From: Xanthobacteraceae bacterium
GTDB lineage: Bacteria > Pseudomonadota > Alphaproteobacteria > Rhizobiales > Xanthobacteraceae
Length of the DNA stretch: 41,978 bases
Direction of reading: 5' to 3'
NCBI GenBank assembly: GCA_030037895.1
Contig: JASHPW010000018.1
Coordinates: 1-41,978, forward strand
Below the pieces are notes generated by a model. The model saw only the letters and a list, made by a program, of their open reading frames with translations, searched no databases and was not told where the DNA came from. The translations under genes and the position numbers were made by a program. This document shows, piece after piece, positions 31,878 through 40,647 of this stretch. Positions within the stretch are counted from its first letter, which is position 1. The number at the start of each line of letters is the position of its first letter.

Positions 31878-33488
31878 ATGTGTTTCCGCCGAGCTTGGCT
31901 CGTCGCTCTGCTGTTCGCTCTCGGCTTCGCCCTGAGCGGCACCAGCGCAGAGGCTGCAAGCCTCGACGAAGCGCTCGCCCATTTTACCGCCGACGATTTC
32001 AGCGAGACCGTCGAAGGCATCAACGAGGTCGCCGCCGGCGGCAGTCCGCGCGCCGAGATCATCCTTCGCGCCCTGCAGAACGACCAGTTGATGTTCAGCG
32101 CCGAGCGCAAGGCGGTCTACATCATGGACGATGCCGGCAAGTTGACCGATGCCGCCAGCGGACGACCAGTCGTCGGCGCCGCGCCGGCCGACCTCGACAA
32201 TGTCCGCATCAACAATCGGCTGCGGGGAGCGATCGAGGCCGTGCTCGGCGGCCTGACGCTATTGGCCAGCGATCCAGGCGCGCGCTTCGCGGCCGCACAG
32301 GCGGTGTTCAAATCGCGCGCGGCGGGCACGCTGCCGACGCTCGAGACCGCCATTGCCAAGGAGCAGGATCCGCGCGTCAAACGCGCGCTCATGGAGGCGC
32401 GCGCCGCCGTCATCCTGTCCGTCGCCGACGCCAAGGATGAAGACAAGCTCGCCGCCGTCGACATCATCCGTCAGCGCGGCGACCAGGACGCGCTCGGGCT
32501 GCTCTCCAGCCTGCCGGCCGGTACCTCGCCGCGCGTTATGAAAGCCGCGAGCGCCGCAATCGCCGCCGTCAACAATCGTCTCATCGTCTGGAGCGTGGTG
32601 CAGAACGCCTGGTACGGCATTTCGCTCGGCTCGGTCCTGCTACTTGCCGCCATCGGGCTTGCCATCACCTTCGGCGTGATGGGCGTGATCAACATGGCGC
32701 ATGGCGAGATGGTCATGCTCGGCGCCTATGTCACCTTCGTCGTGCAGGAGGCGATCCGCACGAAAAACCCGGAGCTGTTCGACTATTCGCTGGCGATCGC
32801 AATTCCGCTTTCCTTCCTGGTCGCGGGCGGAATCGGCATGCTGATCGAACGCTGCTTGATCCGCTTTCTCTACGGCCGGCCGCTGGAGACGCTGCTGGCG
32901 ACCTGGGGACTTTCACTGATCCTGCAGCAGGCCGTGCGCACCTTGTTCGGCCCCAACAATCGCGAGGTCGGCAATCCGTCATGGATGAGCGGCGCGTTCG
33001 ATCTCGGCGGCATCACCGTCACCTACAATCGGCTTTGGATCATCTGCTTCGCGCTGGCGGTGTTCGCCGCGCTCTTGGCGCTGTTGCGCTTCACGCGGTT
33101 CGGGCTCGAAATGCGCGCGGTGACGCAGAACCGCGCCATGGCCGCCTCGATGGGCATCCGCACCAGCCGGGTCGATGCGCTCACCTTCGGGCTCGGCTCC
33201 GGCATCGCCGGCATGGCCGGCGTGGCGCTGTCGCAGATCGACAACGTCAGCCCCAATCTCGGTCAGGGCTACATCGTCGACAGCTTCATGGTGGTGGTGT
33301 TCGGCGGCGTCGGCAATCTATGGGGCACGCTGGTCGGCTCCTTCGTGCTCGGCATCGCCAACAAGTTCCTCGAACCTTATGCCGGCGCGGTGCTCGGCAA
33401 GATCGCGATTCTCGTGCTCATCATCCTTTTCATCCAGAAGCGTCCGCGGGGCCTGTTCGCCCTCAAGGGCCGGGCGGTCGAGGCATGA
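31878..33488 (+). CDS. urtB: Urea ABC transporter permease UrtB
   Basis: A 536-residue inner-membrane permease. A signal peptide (LVALLFALGFALSGTSAEAA) and about 200 residues of periplasmic helical region come first, as in UrtB but not LivH. The membrane domain begins near residue 235 (NAWYGISLGSVLLLAAIGLAITFGVMGVINMAHGEM) with the LivH-like NMAHGE block, and continues to GVGNLWGTLVGSFVLGIANKFLEP. About eight to nine helices. The N-terminal extension distinguishes UrtB from branched amino-acid permeases and supports urea as substrate. ATG 31878 lies 20 bp after the hairpin. UrtC follows about 60 bp later. Confidence 0.95.
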   Translation: MCFRRAWLVALLFALGFALSGTSAEAASLDEALAHFTADDFSETVEGINEVAAGGSPRAEIILRALQNDQLMFSAERKAVYIMDDAGKLTDAASGRPVVGAAPADLDNVRINNRLRGAIEAVLGGLTLLASDPGARFAAAQAVFKSRAAGTLPTLETAIAKEQDPRVKRALMEARAAVILSVADAKDEDKLAAVDIIRQRGDQDALGLLSSLPAGTSPRVMKAASAAIAAVNNRLIVWSVVQNAWYGISLGSVLLLAAIGLAITFGVMGVINMAHGEMVMLGAYVTFVVQEAIRTKNPELFDYSLAIAIPLSFLVAGGIGMLIERCLIRFLYGRPLETLLATWGLSLILQQAVRTLFGPNNREVGNPSWMSGAFDLGGITVTYNRLWIICFALAVFAALLALLRFTRFGLEMRAVTQNRAMAASMGIRTSRVDALTFGLGSGIAGMAGVALSQIDNVSPNLGQGYIVDSFMVVVFGGVGNLWGTLVGSFVLGIANKFLEPYAGAVLGKIAILVLIILFIQKRPRGLFALKGRAVEA

Positions 33489-33549
33489 CGGCGGTGCCGC
33501 AACGTCGCCGCTCCCGGCGGCGAGAGAAAGCTCACGGGGCCGATCCGCG

Positions 33550-34698
33550 ATGACGCACATCCTCATCCGCTCGCTCGACCGCGGCGCGACGATCTTCTTG
33601 ATCGTCGTCGCCGCCATCGCGATCGCAGTGCCCGTGCTCAATCTGGCGTTGCCGGATTCCGCCGCGCTGCATGTGCCGACTTATCTGGTCTCGCTGTTCG
33701 GAAAATACGCCTGCTATGCGCTGCTCGCTTTGTCGATCGACCTGGTCTGGGGATTCTGCGGCATTCTTTCGCTCGGCCACGGCGCGTTCTTCGCGCTCGG
33801 CGGCTACGCCATGGGCATGTATCTGATGCGGCAGATCGGCACCCGCGGCGTCTATGCCGATCCGCTATTGCCGGATTTCATGGTGTTCCTGAACTGGAAG
33901 CACCTGCCGGTCTATTGGTACGGATTCCAGCATTTTCCTTATGCCGCGCTCATGGTGGTGCTGGTGCCGGGCGTGCTCGCCTTCGTCTTCGGCTGGTTCG
34001 CGTTTCGGAGCCGCGTCAGCGGCGTCTATCTGTCGATCATCACGCAAGCGCTCACCTTTGCGCTCATGCTCGGCTTTTTCCGCAACAATTTCGGCTTCGG
34101 CGGCAACAACGGGCTGACCGATTTCAAGGACATCCTCGGCTTCAACGTCGAGGCGAAGACGACGCGCGCCGCTCTCTTCTCCGTGTCCTGCGTGGCGATC
34201 ATGCTCGGCTTTCTGCTCTGCCGCGCCGTCATCACGTCGAAATTCGGCAAGGTGCTGATCGCGATCCGCGACGCCGAAGCGCGCACGCGCTTCCTCGGTT
34301 ACCGCGTCGAATCCTACAAGCTCCTTGTGTTCACGCTGTCGGCCTGCATGGCCGGAATCGCCGGCGCGCTCTACGTGCCGCAGGTCGGCATCATCAATCC
34401 GAGCGAATTCGCGCCCGCCAACTCCATCGAGGCGGTGATCTGGGTCGCGGTCGGCGGTCGGGGCACGCTCACCGGCGCAGTGCTCGGCGCCGTGCTCGTC
34501 AATTACGCCAAGACGTTCTTCACCACGGGCGCGCTCGCGCCCTATTGGTTGTTCATGCTCGGCGGCCTGTTCATCGCCGTCACGCTGCTGCTGCCGCGCG
34601 GCGTGGTCGGCACGCTGCGGCATTGGACGGCGCCGTGGCGCGATCGGGCGTCGGCCGCCGCCGAGGACGGCGTGACCGAGCCGCTGCCGGCGGAATGA
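33550..34698 (+). CDS. urtC: Urea ABC transporter permease UrtC
   Basis: A 382-residue inner-membrane permease of the LivM type with about ten helices. Family features are LVWGFCGILSLGHGAFFALGGYAMGMYL, the insert LLPDFMVFLNWKHLPVYWYGF typical of UrtC, RSRVSGVYLSIITQALTFALML, NNGLTDF and VAVGGRGTLTGAVLGAVLVN. Together with UrtB it forms the urea channel. The open frame extends upstream inside urtB, but ATG 33550 is the first start that matches the family N-terminus (MTHILIRSLDRGATIFL). The gap to urtB is 61 bp and to urtD 10 bp. Confidence 0.95.
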   Translation: MTHILIRSLDRGATIFLIVVAAIAIAVPVLNLALPDSAALHVPTYLVSLFGKYACYALLALSIDLVWGFCGILSLGHGAFFALGGYAMGMYLMRQIGTRGVYADPLLPDFMVFLNWKHLPVYWYGFQHFPYAALMVVLVPGVLAFVFGWFAFRSRVSGVYLSIITQALTFALMLGFFRNNFGFGGNNGLTDFKDILGFNVEAKTTRAALFSVSCVAIMLGFLLCRAVITSKFGKVLIAIRDAEARTRFLGYRVESYKLLVFTLSACMAGIAGALYVPQVGIINPSEFAPANSIEAVIWVAVGGRGTLTGAVLGAVLVNYAKTFFTTGALAPYWLFMLGGLFIAVTLLLPRGVVGTLRHWTAPWRDRASAAAEDGVTEPLPAE

Positions 34699-34708
34699 GG
34701 ATCGGGCC

Positions 34709-35458
34709 ATGAAAGCGCTGACCAGCGCGCTCCTCTATCTCGACGGCGTCACCGTCTCGTTCGACGGCTTCAAGGCGCTCAACAATCTCTCCTTCGCGAT
34801 CGCGGCCGGCGAGATGCGCGCCATCATCGGTCCGAACGGCGCCGGCAAGACCACGATGATGGACGTTGTCACCGGCAAGACCCGGCCTGAGCTGGGCGAC
34901 GTCATATTTGACGGCCGCCATAACCTCACGCGGCTCGACGAGACCGAGATCGCCGAACTCGGAATCGGCCGCAAGTTCCAGAAGCCGACCGTGTTCGACA
35001 GTCACACCGTCCTCGACAATATCGAGCTGGCGCTCAAGTCCGACCGCCGCGCCAGCGCCGCGCTGTGGTGGCGGGAAAGCGTCGGCGAGCGCCGCCGCAT
35101 CGACGAAATAATGGAGATCATTCGCCTGACCGCGGTGCGCGGCCGCCGCGCCGGCAGCCTGTCGCATGGGCAGAAGCAATGGCTCGAGATCGGCATGTTG
35201 CTGGCGCAGGAGCCGAAGCTCTTGCTGGTCGACGAGCCGGTTGCCGGCATGACCGATGCGGAAACGCAGCAGACGGCCGAGCTGCTCAAGGAGATCAACC
35301 GCGACCGCACCGTCGTCGTGGTCGAACACGACATGGCGTTCGTACGCGACCTCCACGTCAAGGTCACCTGTCTGCACGAGGGCTCCGTGCTTGCCGAGGG
35401 CACGATCGACCAGGTTTCGGCGAACGAGCGGGTGGTGGAAGTTTATCTGGGAAGATAG
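34709..35458 (+). CDS. urtD: Urea ABC transporter ATPase UrtD
   Basis: A 249-residue ABC ATPase of the LivG type. Walker A is GPNGAGKTT at 41-49, the signature is LSHGQKQWLEIGMLL, Walker B is LLLVDEPVAGM, and the switch is VVEHDMAFVR. The FDGRHNLTRLDETEIAELGIGRKFQKPTVF stretch and the C-terminal VYLGR ending are typical of UrtD. It powers urea import with UrtE. ATG 34709 follows urtC by 10 bp. A dispersed inverted repeat lies in the 83-bp gap before urtE. Confidence 0.95.
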   Translation: MKALTSALLYLDGVTVSFDGFKALNNLSFAIAAGEMRAIIGPNGAGKTTMMDVVTGKTRPELGDVIFDGRHNLTRLDETEIAELGIGRKFQKPTVFDSHTVLDNIELALKSDRRASAALWWRESVGERRRIDEIMEIIRLTAVRGRRAGSLSHGQKQWLEIGMLLAQEPKLLLVDEPVAGMTDAETQQTAELLKEINRDRTVVVVEHDMAFVRDLHVKVTCLHEGSVLAEGTIDQVSANERVVEVYLGR

Positions 35459-35481
35459 CCGGCATCCATACCCACGCATCG

Positions 35482-35526
35482 TGATTATGGAGTCCGGGAT
35501 CGACACCGCGCGGCGCCCGGAATGAC
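35482..35526. repeat. Short palindromic repeat between urtD and urtE
   Basis: The arms AGTCCGGG (35491-35498) and CCCGGAAT (35516-35523) pair at 7 of 8 positions around a GC-rich centre. Read on the minus strand the element begins GTCATTCCGGGCGCCGCG, resembling dispersed intergenic elements of Bradyrhizobium-type genomes and the ureA-ureB element at 37431-37479. Confidence 0.6.
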
Positions 35527-35541
35527 TCGCTGAGGAGCGTC

Positions 35542-36237
35542 ATGCTCGTCGTTGACGCCATCGACCTCCACTACGGCGCGGCACAGGCGTTGCGCGCCGT
35601 CTCGCTCAAGGCGGAGCCTGGAAGGGTGACCTGCGTGCTCGGGCGCAACGGGGTCGGCAAGACGAGCCTGCTCGACGCGCTCGCCGGCCAGCAGCAGGTG
35701 AGCCGCGGCACGATCACCTGGGAGGGCGAAGACATCACCGCGCTGCGGCCGCCGGAGCGCGCCCGGCGCGGCATCTCCTACGTCCCGCAAGGCCGCGAAA
35801 TCTTTCCGCTGCTGACGGTCGAGGAGAATTTGAGGACTGGTTTTGCGCCGCTCCGGCGCGACGAGCGCAGCATTCCCGACGACGTGTTCTCGCTGTTCCC
35901 GGTGCTCAAGGACATGCTGCGCCGCCGCGGCGGCGATCTCTCGGGCGGGCAGCAGCAGCAGCTCGCCATCGGCCGCGCGCTGGTGATGCGGCCGCGGCTT
36001 CTTCTGCTCGACGAGCCGACCGAGGGCATCCAGCCGTCGATCATCAAGGATATCGGCCGCGCCATCGGCTATTTGCGCTCCCTCGGCAAGATCGCCATTG
36101 TGCTGGTCGAACAATATCTCGACTTTGCCCGCGAACTGGGCGACCATTTCGCCGTCATGGAACGCGGCGCCATCGTCTATACCTGCGGACGCGACAACCT
36201 CGACGAAGCGGCGCTGCGGCGGGCAATGGCGATTTGA
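35542..36237 (+). CDS. urtE: Urea ABC transporter ATPase UrtE
   Basis: A 231-residue ABC ATPase of the LivF type. Walker A is GRNGVGKTS at 34-42, the signature LSGGQQQQLAIGRAL, Walker B LLLLDEPTEGIQPS, and the switch VLVEQYLDFARELGDHF. The SYVPQGREIFPLLTVEENLRTGF block and IVYTCGRDNLDE ending fit UrtE. It closes the transporter operon. ATG 35542 has AGGAG just upstream. ureD starts 34 bp after its stop, so transporter and urease genes are probably one transcription unit. Confidence 0.95.
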   Translation: MLVVDAIDLHYGAAQALRAVSLKAEPGRVTCVLGRNGVGKTSLLDALAGQQQVSRGTITWEGEDITALRPPERARRGISYVPQGREIFPLLTVEENLRTGFAPLRRDERSIPDDVFSLFPVLKDMLRRRGGDLSGGQQQQLAIGRALVMRPRLLLLDEPTEGIQPSIIKDIGRAIGYLRSLGKIAIVLVEQYLDFARELGDHFAVMERGAIVYTCGRDNLDEAALRRAMAI

Positions 36238-36271
36238 TTTGCTGAATGTCGTCGTTGCGGGGGGAGCGAAA

Positions 36272-37108
36272 ATGTTGGCGAGAGTGCCGGCAGACAGCGA
36301 GATTTTCGCCGGCAATCGCGCGGTCGGACGCGTCGCTCTGGCGGTCGCCGCCGCTGGCGGCGGAAGCCGCCGCCGACGGGTGCACGAGGCCGGCTCGCTG
36401 CGCGTGCGCTTTCCGAACGGCGCGAGTAGAGGCGCGCTCGACGCCGTCCTCGTCAACACCGCCGGCGGCATGACTGGCGGCGACCGTTTCGAGATCGACG
36501 TCGCCGTCGGCGCCGGCGCCCGACTCACCGTCACCACCGCGGCGGCGGAAAAGATCTACCGCTCGCTCGGGCCGGACGCGCAGATCGGCGTCAAGCTCGA
36601 TATCGGCGGCGGCGGCGCGCTCGCCTGGCTGCCGCAGGAGACGATCCTCTTCGATCGGGCGCGGCTGCGGCGCACGATCGACGTCAACCTCGCCGGCGAC
36701 GCGAGCCTCGTCCTCGCCGAAGCCGTCGTGTTCGGCCGCTCCGCCATGGGCGAGGCCGTCACCACCGGACATTTCTTCGACCGCTGGCGCGTGCGCGTCG
36801 ACGGGACGCTGGTCTTCGCCGAAGCGATCCGCCTCGGCGAGGCGATCGCGCCGCGCCTGGCGCGGCGCGCGGGCGGCGGCGCCGGCGTCGCCGCGGCGAG
36901 CGTGCTCAAATTTCCCGGCGACGATGCCGGCGTCGCGGCGGTTCGCGCGATGGCGAAAAGTTTCGCCGGCGAGGTCGGCGTATCCGCCTGGAACGGGCTC
37001 GTGCTCGCGCGCCTTATCTCCGCCGACGGCGCCGCGCTGCGTCGCGACCTCGTCGGCGTGCTCACGGCGCTCGGCGCCTTGCCGCTGCCGCGGCTCTGGC
37101 TGAACTGA
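36272..37108 (+). CDS. ureD: Urease accessory protein UreD
   Basis: A 278-residue cytosolic accessory protein that scaffolds nickel insertion into urease with UreF and UreG. Family blocks are [66 protein letters not shown] and GRSAMGE, then [11 protein letters not shown]. The length is normal. The start is ATG 36272 with GGGGAG 6 bases upstream; a longer in-frame extension from 36098 runs inside urtE and is not supported. It is the first urease gene and sits 19 bp before ureA. Confidence 0.93.
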   Translation: MLARVPADSEIFAGNRAVGRVALAVAAAGGGSRRRRVHEAGSLRVRFPNGASRGALDAVLVNTAGGMTGGDRFEIDVAVGAGARLTVTTAAAEKIYRSLGPDAQIGVKLDIGGGGALAWLPQETILFDRARLRRTIDVNLAGDASLVLAEAVVFGRSAMGEAVTTGHFFDRWRVRVDGTLVFAEAIRLGEAIAPRLARRAGGGAGVAAASVLKFPGDDAGVAAVRAMAKSFAGEVGVSAWNGLVLARLISADGAALRRDLVGVLTALGALPLPRLWLN

Positions 37109-37127
37109 AGGACCTGAAGGACCGATC

Positions 37128-37430
37128 ATGCATCTCACTCCGCGCGAGAAGGACAAGTTGTTGATCGCCATGGCGGCGATGGTGGCGCGGCGGCGGCTCG
37201 AGCGCGGGGTCAGGCTCAACCATCCGGAAGCGGTCGCGCTCATTTCCGATTTCATCCTCGAAGGCGCGCGCGACGGGCGCGGCGTCGCCGAGTTGATGGA
37301 GGAAGGCGCCCACGTGCTCACGCGCGCGCAGGTGATCGATGGCATCGCCGAGATGATTCACGAAATCCAGGTCGAAGCGACCTTTCCCGACGGCACCAAG
37401 CTCGTCACCGTGCATGAACCGATACGTTGA
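37128..37430 (+). CDS. ureA: Urease gamma subunit UreA
   Basis: A 100-residue urease gamma subunit of standard length. It begins [23 protein letters not shown] and contains [22 protein letters not shown], the [14 protein letters not shown] stretch [18 protein letters not shown], and [16 protein letters not shown] at the C-terminus, all typical. It forms the (UreABC)3 enzyme that splits urea to ammonia and carbamate in the cytoplasm. ATG 37128 is 19 bp after ureD. A palindromic element lies in the 71-bp gap before ureB. Confidence 0.98.
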   Translation: MHLTPREKDKLLIAMAAMVARRRLERGVRLNHPEAVALISDFILEGARDGRGVAELMEEGAHVLTRAQVIDGIAEMIHEIQVEATFPDGTKLVTVHEPIR

Positions 37431-37479
37431 GTCGTTCCGGATCTCCGCGCGGCGGCGCTTCGCGCCGTTCCGGAATGAC
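37431..37479. repeat. Palindromic repeat between ureA and ureB
   Basis: Outer arms GTCGTTCCGGA (37431-37441) and TCCGGAATGAC (37469-37479) pair at 10 of 11 positions, and an inner perfect hairpin GGCGC-TTC-GCGCC lies at 37454-37466. It begins directly after the ureA stop codon and ends 22 bp before the ureB start. Confidence 0.75.
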
Positions 37480-37501
37480 AAAATGTGGAAGAGGACCGAA
37501 C

Positions 37502-37876
37502 ATGATTCCCGGCGAATACTTCATCAAGGACGGCGAGATCGAGCTCAACAAAGGCCGCAAGAGCCTGACGCTCTCGGTCTCGAACAGCGGCGACCGTCCG
37601 ATCCAGGTCGGCTCGCACTATCATTTCTTCGAGACCAATCCGGCGCTGAAATTCGAACGCAAAAAGACCCGCGGCATGCGCCTCGACATTCCCGCCGGCA
37701 CCGCCATTCGTTTCGAGCCCGGGCAGACGCGCGAGGTCACGCTGGTGGCGCTGTCCGGCACGCGCACCGTTTACGGCTTCCGCCACGCCATTATGGGGAA
37801 GCTGGACGGCGCGGGCGCCCGCACGCGCCGATCCCCAACCGCAATGAAAAGAGATTCCGATGCGACAAAAATATAG
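37502..37876 (+). CDS. ureB: Urease beta subunit UreB with C-terminal tail
   Basis: A 124-residue urease beta subunit. The family core is complete: [19 protein letters not shown], then [44 protein letters not shown], and [12 protein letters not shown] ending at residue 101. Most UreB proteins end near this point, but here the frame runs on for 23 more residues (rich in R, A and K) and overlaps the next gene by 17 bp. The tail may be a lineage-specific extension or the product of a lost stop. ATG 37502 has GAGGA upstream. Confidence 0.95.
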   Translation: MIPGEYFIKDGEIELNKGRKSLTLSVSNSGDRPIQVGSHYHFFETNPALKFERKKTRGMRLDIPAGTAIRFEPGQTREVTLVALSGTRTVYGFRHAIMGKLDGAGARTRRSPTAMKRDSDATKI

Positions 37877-38213
37877 CGGCGGATGCCAATGCGGTGCGGT
37901 TCGTTATGAAGTCACGGCCGATATCGGCGAGGTGGCGTCGTGCAATTGCTCGCGTTGCGCCAAGCTCGGCTGGCTGCTGATCTTCGTTCCCCCGGAGGAT
38001 TTCAAGCTCACGTCCGGCGCCGACGCGGTCACGGATTTTCAGTTCCACAAGCGCAACGTCCACCATGTGTTCTGCTCGACTTGCGGCATCGAGTCCTATG
38101 CACGCGGCCGGGCGCCGAACGGCGCAACCAAGTATGCGGTCAACGTCCGCTGCCTCGACGGCATCGACCCGGATTCCTTCAAGGTGAAAAAAGTCGACGG
38201 CCGCAGACTGTGA
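37860..38213 (+). CDS. GFA-family zinc protein (CENP-V/GFA domain)
   Basis: A 117-residue protein of the glutathione-dependent formaldehyde-activating family. The cysteine layout is complete: C9 and C11 in [11 protein letters not shown]28, C30 and C33 in CNCSRC, and C72 and C75 in FCSTCG. These make a structural zinc site (C9, C11, C72, C75) and a second site (C28, C30, C33) by family knowledge. True formaldehyde activation is disputed for the family, so function is open. It lies within the urease operon between ureB and ureC and overlaps ureB by 17 bp, so it is translated with it. ATG 37860 has only a weak ribosome binding site. Confidence 0.9.
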   Translation: MRQKYSGGCQCGAVRYEVTADIGEVASCNCSRCAKLGWLLIFVPPEDFKLTSGADAVTDFQFHKRNVHHVFCSTCGIESYARGRAPNGATKYAVNVRCLDGIDPDSFKVKKVDGRRL

Positions 38214-38263
38214 CGGGACCGATGCGCCGCACGATCCGTCCCGGCCGGCCGATAAAGACGGCG

Positions 38264-38305
38264 GCAAAAATCATGACGGGCGAGCTTGCGCAAGCCCGCC
38301 CGTCA
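38264..38305 (-). terminator. Probable intrinsic terminator on the minus strand
   Basis: Perfect arms TGACGGGCG (38274-38282) and CGCCCGTCA (38297-38305) enclose the perfect 12-bp palindrome GCTTGCGCAAGC (38284-38295). On the minus strand the hairpin is followed at once by TGATTTTTG (T run opposite 38266-38270). There is no T run on the plus side. It would end a minus-strand transcript, although no minus-strand gene is known upstream of it. Confidence 0.6.
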
Positions 38306-38549
38306 CGTTCTCAGCGCTGCTACCGCGGCTGGGACCAGGATCAAATCGTCATTGGCGCGACGCCGGTAGCGGCTTCAGCACCACGCCAATCCGATCTTGG
38401 CGATCTCTCTCATCTGGCAGAACCAAACGCGAGCGATCTGAGAAAGAGGATACCGCGGAAGCGGCGCGAAGCAAGCGAAAGCGCGCGGCGGCGCGCCGCG
38501 GCGCGGCCGTGGGGATAACATCGGGGATTTGTTGGAACCGGAGGAAACC
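38306..38549. other. Non-coding stretch before ureC
   Basis: Together with the terminator, the 336 bp from 38214 to 38549 lack a convincing gene. Frames on the minus strand are open but resemble no family. A very GC-rich palindromic patch lies at about 38480-38515. The last 12 bp contain a strong GGAGGAAA ribosome binding site for ureC. It may hold a promoter for ureC or a minus-strand small RNA ending at 38264. Confidence 0.45.
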
Positions 38550-40262
38550 ATGCCAACGCATATGCGCCGCTCCATCTACGCCGACATGTTCGGGCCGACC
38601 GTCGGCGACCGCGTGCGGCTCGCCGACACCGACCTCGTCATCGAGGTGGAGAAGGATTTCTGCACCTATGGCGAGGAGGTGAAGTTCGGCGGCGGCAAGG
38701 TCATCCGCGACGGCATGGGCCAAAGCCAAATCACCAACCGGCAAGGCGCCGTCGATACCGTCATCACCAACGCGCTCATCCTCGACCATTGGGGAATCGT
38801 CAAGGCCGACGTCGGCCTCAAGGACGGGAAGATTTTCGCGGTCGGCAAGGCCGGCAATCCGGATATCCAGCCCAACGTCACCATCGTCGTCGGCCCCGGC
38901 ACCGAGGTGATCGCCGGCGAAGGAAAAATCCTCACCGCCGGCGGCTTCGACACCCACATCCACTTCATCTGCCCGCAGCAGGTCGAGGAGGCGCTGATGT
39001 CGGGCGTCACTTCGATGCTCGGCGGCGGCACCGGGCCGGCGCACGGCACTTTCGCCACCACCTGCACGCCCGGTCCCTGGCACATCGGGCGCATGATCCA
39101 GGCGGCCGACGGCTTGCCGGTCAATCTCGGCTTTGCCGGCAAGGGCAACGCCTCGCGGCCGGCCGCGCTCGAGGAGATGATCAAGGCCGGAGCCTGCGCG
39201 CTCAAGCTGCACGAGGATTGGGGCACGACGCCAGCGGCGATCGATTGCTGCCTCGCCGTCGCCGACGACTACGACATCCAGGTGATGATCCATACCGACA
39301 CGCTCAACGAATCGGGCTTCGTCGAGGACACGATCAAGGCGTTCAAGGGCCGCACCATTCACGCCTTCCACACCGAGGGCGCCGGCGGCGGCCATGCGCC
39401 CGACATCATCAAGGTGGCGGGGCTGAAGAACGTGCTGCCGTCCTCGACCAATCCGACCAAGCCTTACACGAAGAACACCATCGACGAGCATCTCGACATG
39501 CTGATGGTGTGCCACCACCTCGATCCGTCGATCGCCGAGGATTTGGCCTTCGCCGAAAGCCGCATTCGCAAGGAGACGATCGCGGCCGAGGACATCCTGC
39601 ACGACATCGGCGCGCTGTCGATGATGTCGTCGGACAGCCAGGCCATGGGCCGGCTCGGCGAGGTCATCATCCGCACCTGGCAGACCGCCGACAAGATGAA
39701 GAAGCAGCGCGGCCGCTTGCCTCAGGAGAAGGGCGACAACGACAATTTCCGGGTGAAGCGCTACGTCGCCAAGTACACCATCAATCCCGCCATCACCCAC
39801 GGCGTATCGAAGCTCATCGGCTCGGTGGAGAAAGGAAAGCTCGCCGACCTGGTGCTGTGGTCGCCGGCGTTCTTCGGCGTCAAGCCCGACTGCATCATCA
39901 AGGGCGGCGCGATCATCGCCGCACCGATGGGCGATCCCAACGCCTCGATCCCGACGCCGCAACCGGTCCATTACCGCCCGATGTTCGGCGCTTATGGGCG
40001 CGCGCGCACTGCCTCTTCCGTCGTGTTCGCCTCGAAGGCCGCGGTGAAAGCGGGCCTCGGCAAGAAGCTCGGTATCCAGAAGGAGCTGGTCGCGGTCGAG
40101 AACACACGCGGCAAGATTTCCAAGAAGAACATGATCCACAACGACGCCACGCCGGATATCGCAGTCGATCCGGAAACCTACGAGGTGCGCGCCGACGGCG
40201 AACTTTTGACCTGCGCGCCGGCGCAGACGCTGCCGCTGGCGCAGCGCTATTTTTTGTTCTGA
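38550..40262 (+). CDS. ureC: Urease alpha (catalytic) subunit UreC
   Basis: A 570-residue catalytic urease subunit. All nickel-site residues are visible at standard positions: H136 and H138 (FDTHIHF), the carbamylated K219 (LKLHEDWG), H248 (MIHTDT), H274 (AFHTEG) and D362 (MSSDSQ). The mobile flap has C321-H322 (MVCHHLDPS). It hydrolyses urea to ammonia and carbamate with UreA and UreB. Start ATG 38550 follows a near-perfect GGAGGAAACC site. It is separated from ureB by the GFA gene and 336 bp of non-coding DNA, so it may have its own promoter. The genes ureE, ureF and ureG, needed for nickel insertion, are not downstream here. Confidence 0.99.
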   Translation: MPTHMRRSIYADMFGPTVGDRVRLADTDLVIEVEKDFCTYGEEVKFGGGKVIRDGMGQSQITNRQGAVDTVITNALILDHWGIVKADVGLKDGKIFAVGKAGNPDIQPNVTIVVGPGTEVIAGEGKILTAGGFDTHIHFICPQQVEEALMSGVTSMLGGGTGPAHGTFATTCTPGPWHIGRMIQAADGLPVNLGFAGKGNASRPAALEEMIKAGACALKLHEDWGTTPAAIDCCLAVADDYDIQVMIHTDTLNESGFVEDTIKAFKGRTIHAFHTEGAGGGHAPDIIKVAGLKNVLPSSTNPTKPYTKNTIDEHLDMLMVCHHLDPSIAEDLAFAESRIRKETIAAEDILHDIGALSMMSSDSQAMGRLGEVIIRTWQTADKMKKQRGRLPQEKGDNDNFRVKRYVAKYTINPAITHGVSKLIGSVEKGKLADLVLWSPAFFGVKPDCIIKGGAIIAAPMGDPNASIPTPQPVHYRPMFGAYGRARTASSVVFASKAAVKAGLGKKLGIQKELVAVENTRGKISKKNMIHNDATPDIAVDPETYEVRADGELLTCAPAQTLPLAQRYFLF

Positions 40263-40418
40263 TGATGACGGCGCGCCCAAATTGGCCTTTCCCACTTCCC
40301 TTGTGGAAGGGTGGAGGGGTCGGTAAACGGCGCGCCGGCGTCAGGACGTGTTACAGTATTCGTGACCCTTTTGCGGGCAAGGCCCGGGATGAACGGGCAG
40401 GGCCGCAATCCTGCAATA
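40263..40418. other. Non-coding region after ureC
   Basis: First part of a 385-bp gap between ureC and the next gene. It contains a short symmetrical piece (CTTCC, 5-base spacer, GGAAG, near 40290-40305) that looks like part of a degraded dispersed repeat, and a GC-rich piece with CGGGCAAGGCCCGGG. No terminator with a T run and no coding frame with family resemblance is seen. Confidence 0.4.
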
Positions 40419-40520
40419 GAGCATGATCCGGAAAAGTGGAAACCGGTTTTCCGAAAAGATCATGCTCCACCAAGAAGCTAGAGCGGGATGACGACTCGAA
40501 GAGAAGTCATCCCACTCTAG
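40419..40520 (+). repeat. Dispersed intergenic repeat, copy 2 (plus orientation)
   Basis: This is the opposite-orientation partner of 12211-12313, with about 90 percent identity by eye. It contains the palindrome GAGCATGATC/GATCATGCTC with the nested CCGGAAAA/TTTTCCG, and a second inverted repeat based on GAGCGGGATGAC and GTCATCCCACTC. The copies differ by scattered substitutions and small indels. The 127 bp from here to the next gene show no other feature. Confidence 0.88.
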
Positions 40521-40647
40521 CCGGGCGGAATCGGCGAAGTCATGTGCGACGCGGGCCTTGCGGCTCGTCGGCTGATGCGGCGTTTTGCCATGATTGTGCC
40601 AAAGCCGTCGCAATAGTGCTTAATGTCGCTCGGGAAGGGGGCTCGAT

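Noticed and set aside
30386..32110. A 574-codon minus-strand open frame over urtA and urtB
   Set aside because: It is a shadow frame of two genes with clear signal peptides and family motifs on the plus strand.
38349..40295. A 648-codon open frame on the minus strand over ureC
   Set aside because: It is a GC-rich shadow of ureC, whose catalytic residues are all present on the plus strand; the minus product has only low-complexity composition.
40285..40325. Intrinsic terminator after ureC
   Set aside because: The local symmetry is only a 5-bp stem with no T run, so it does not meet the form of a terminator.
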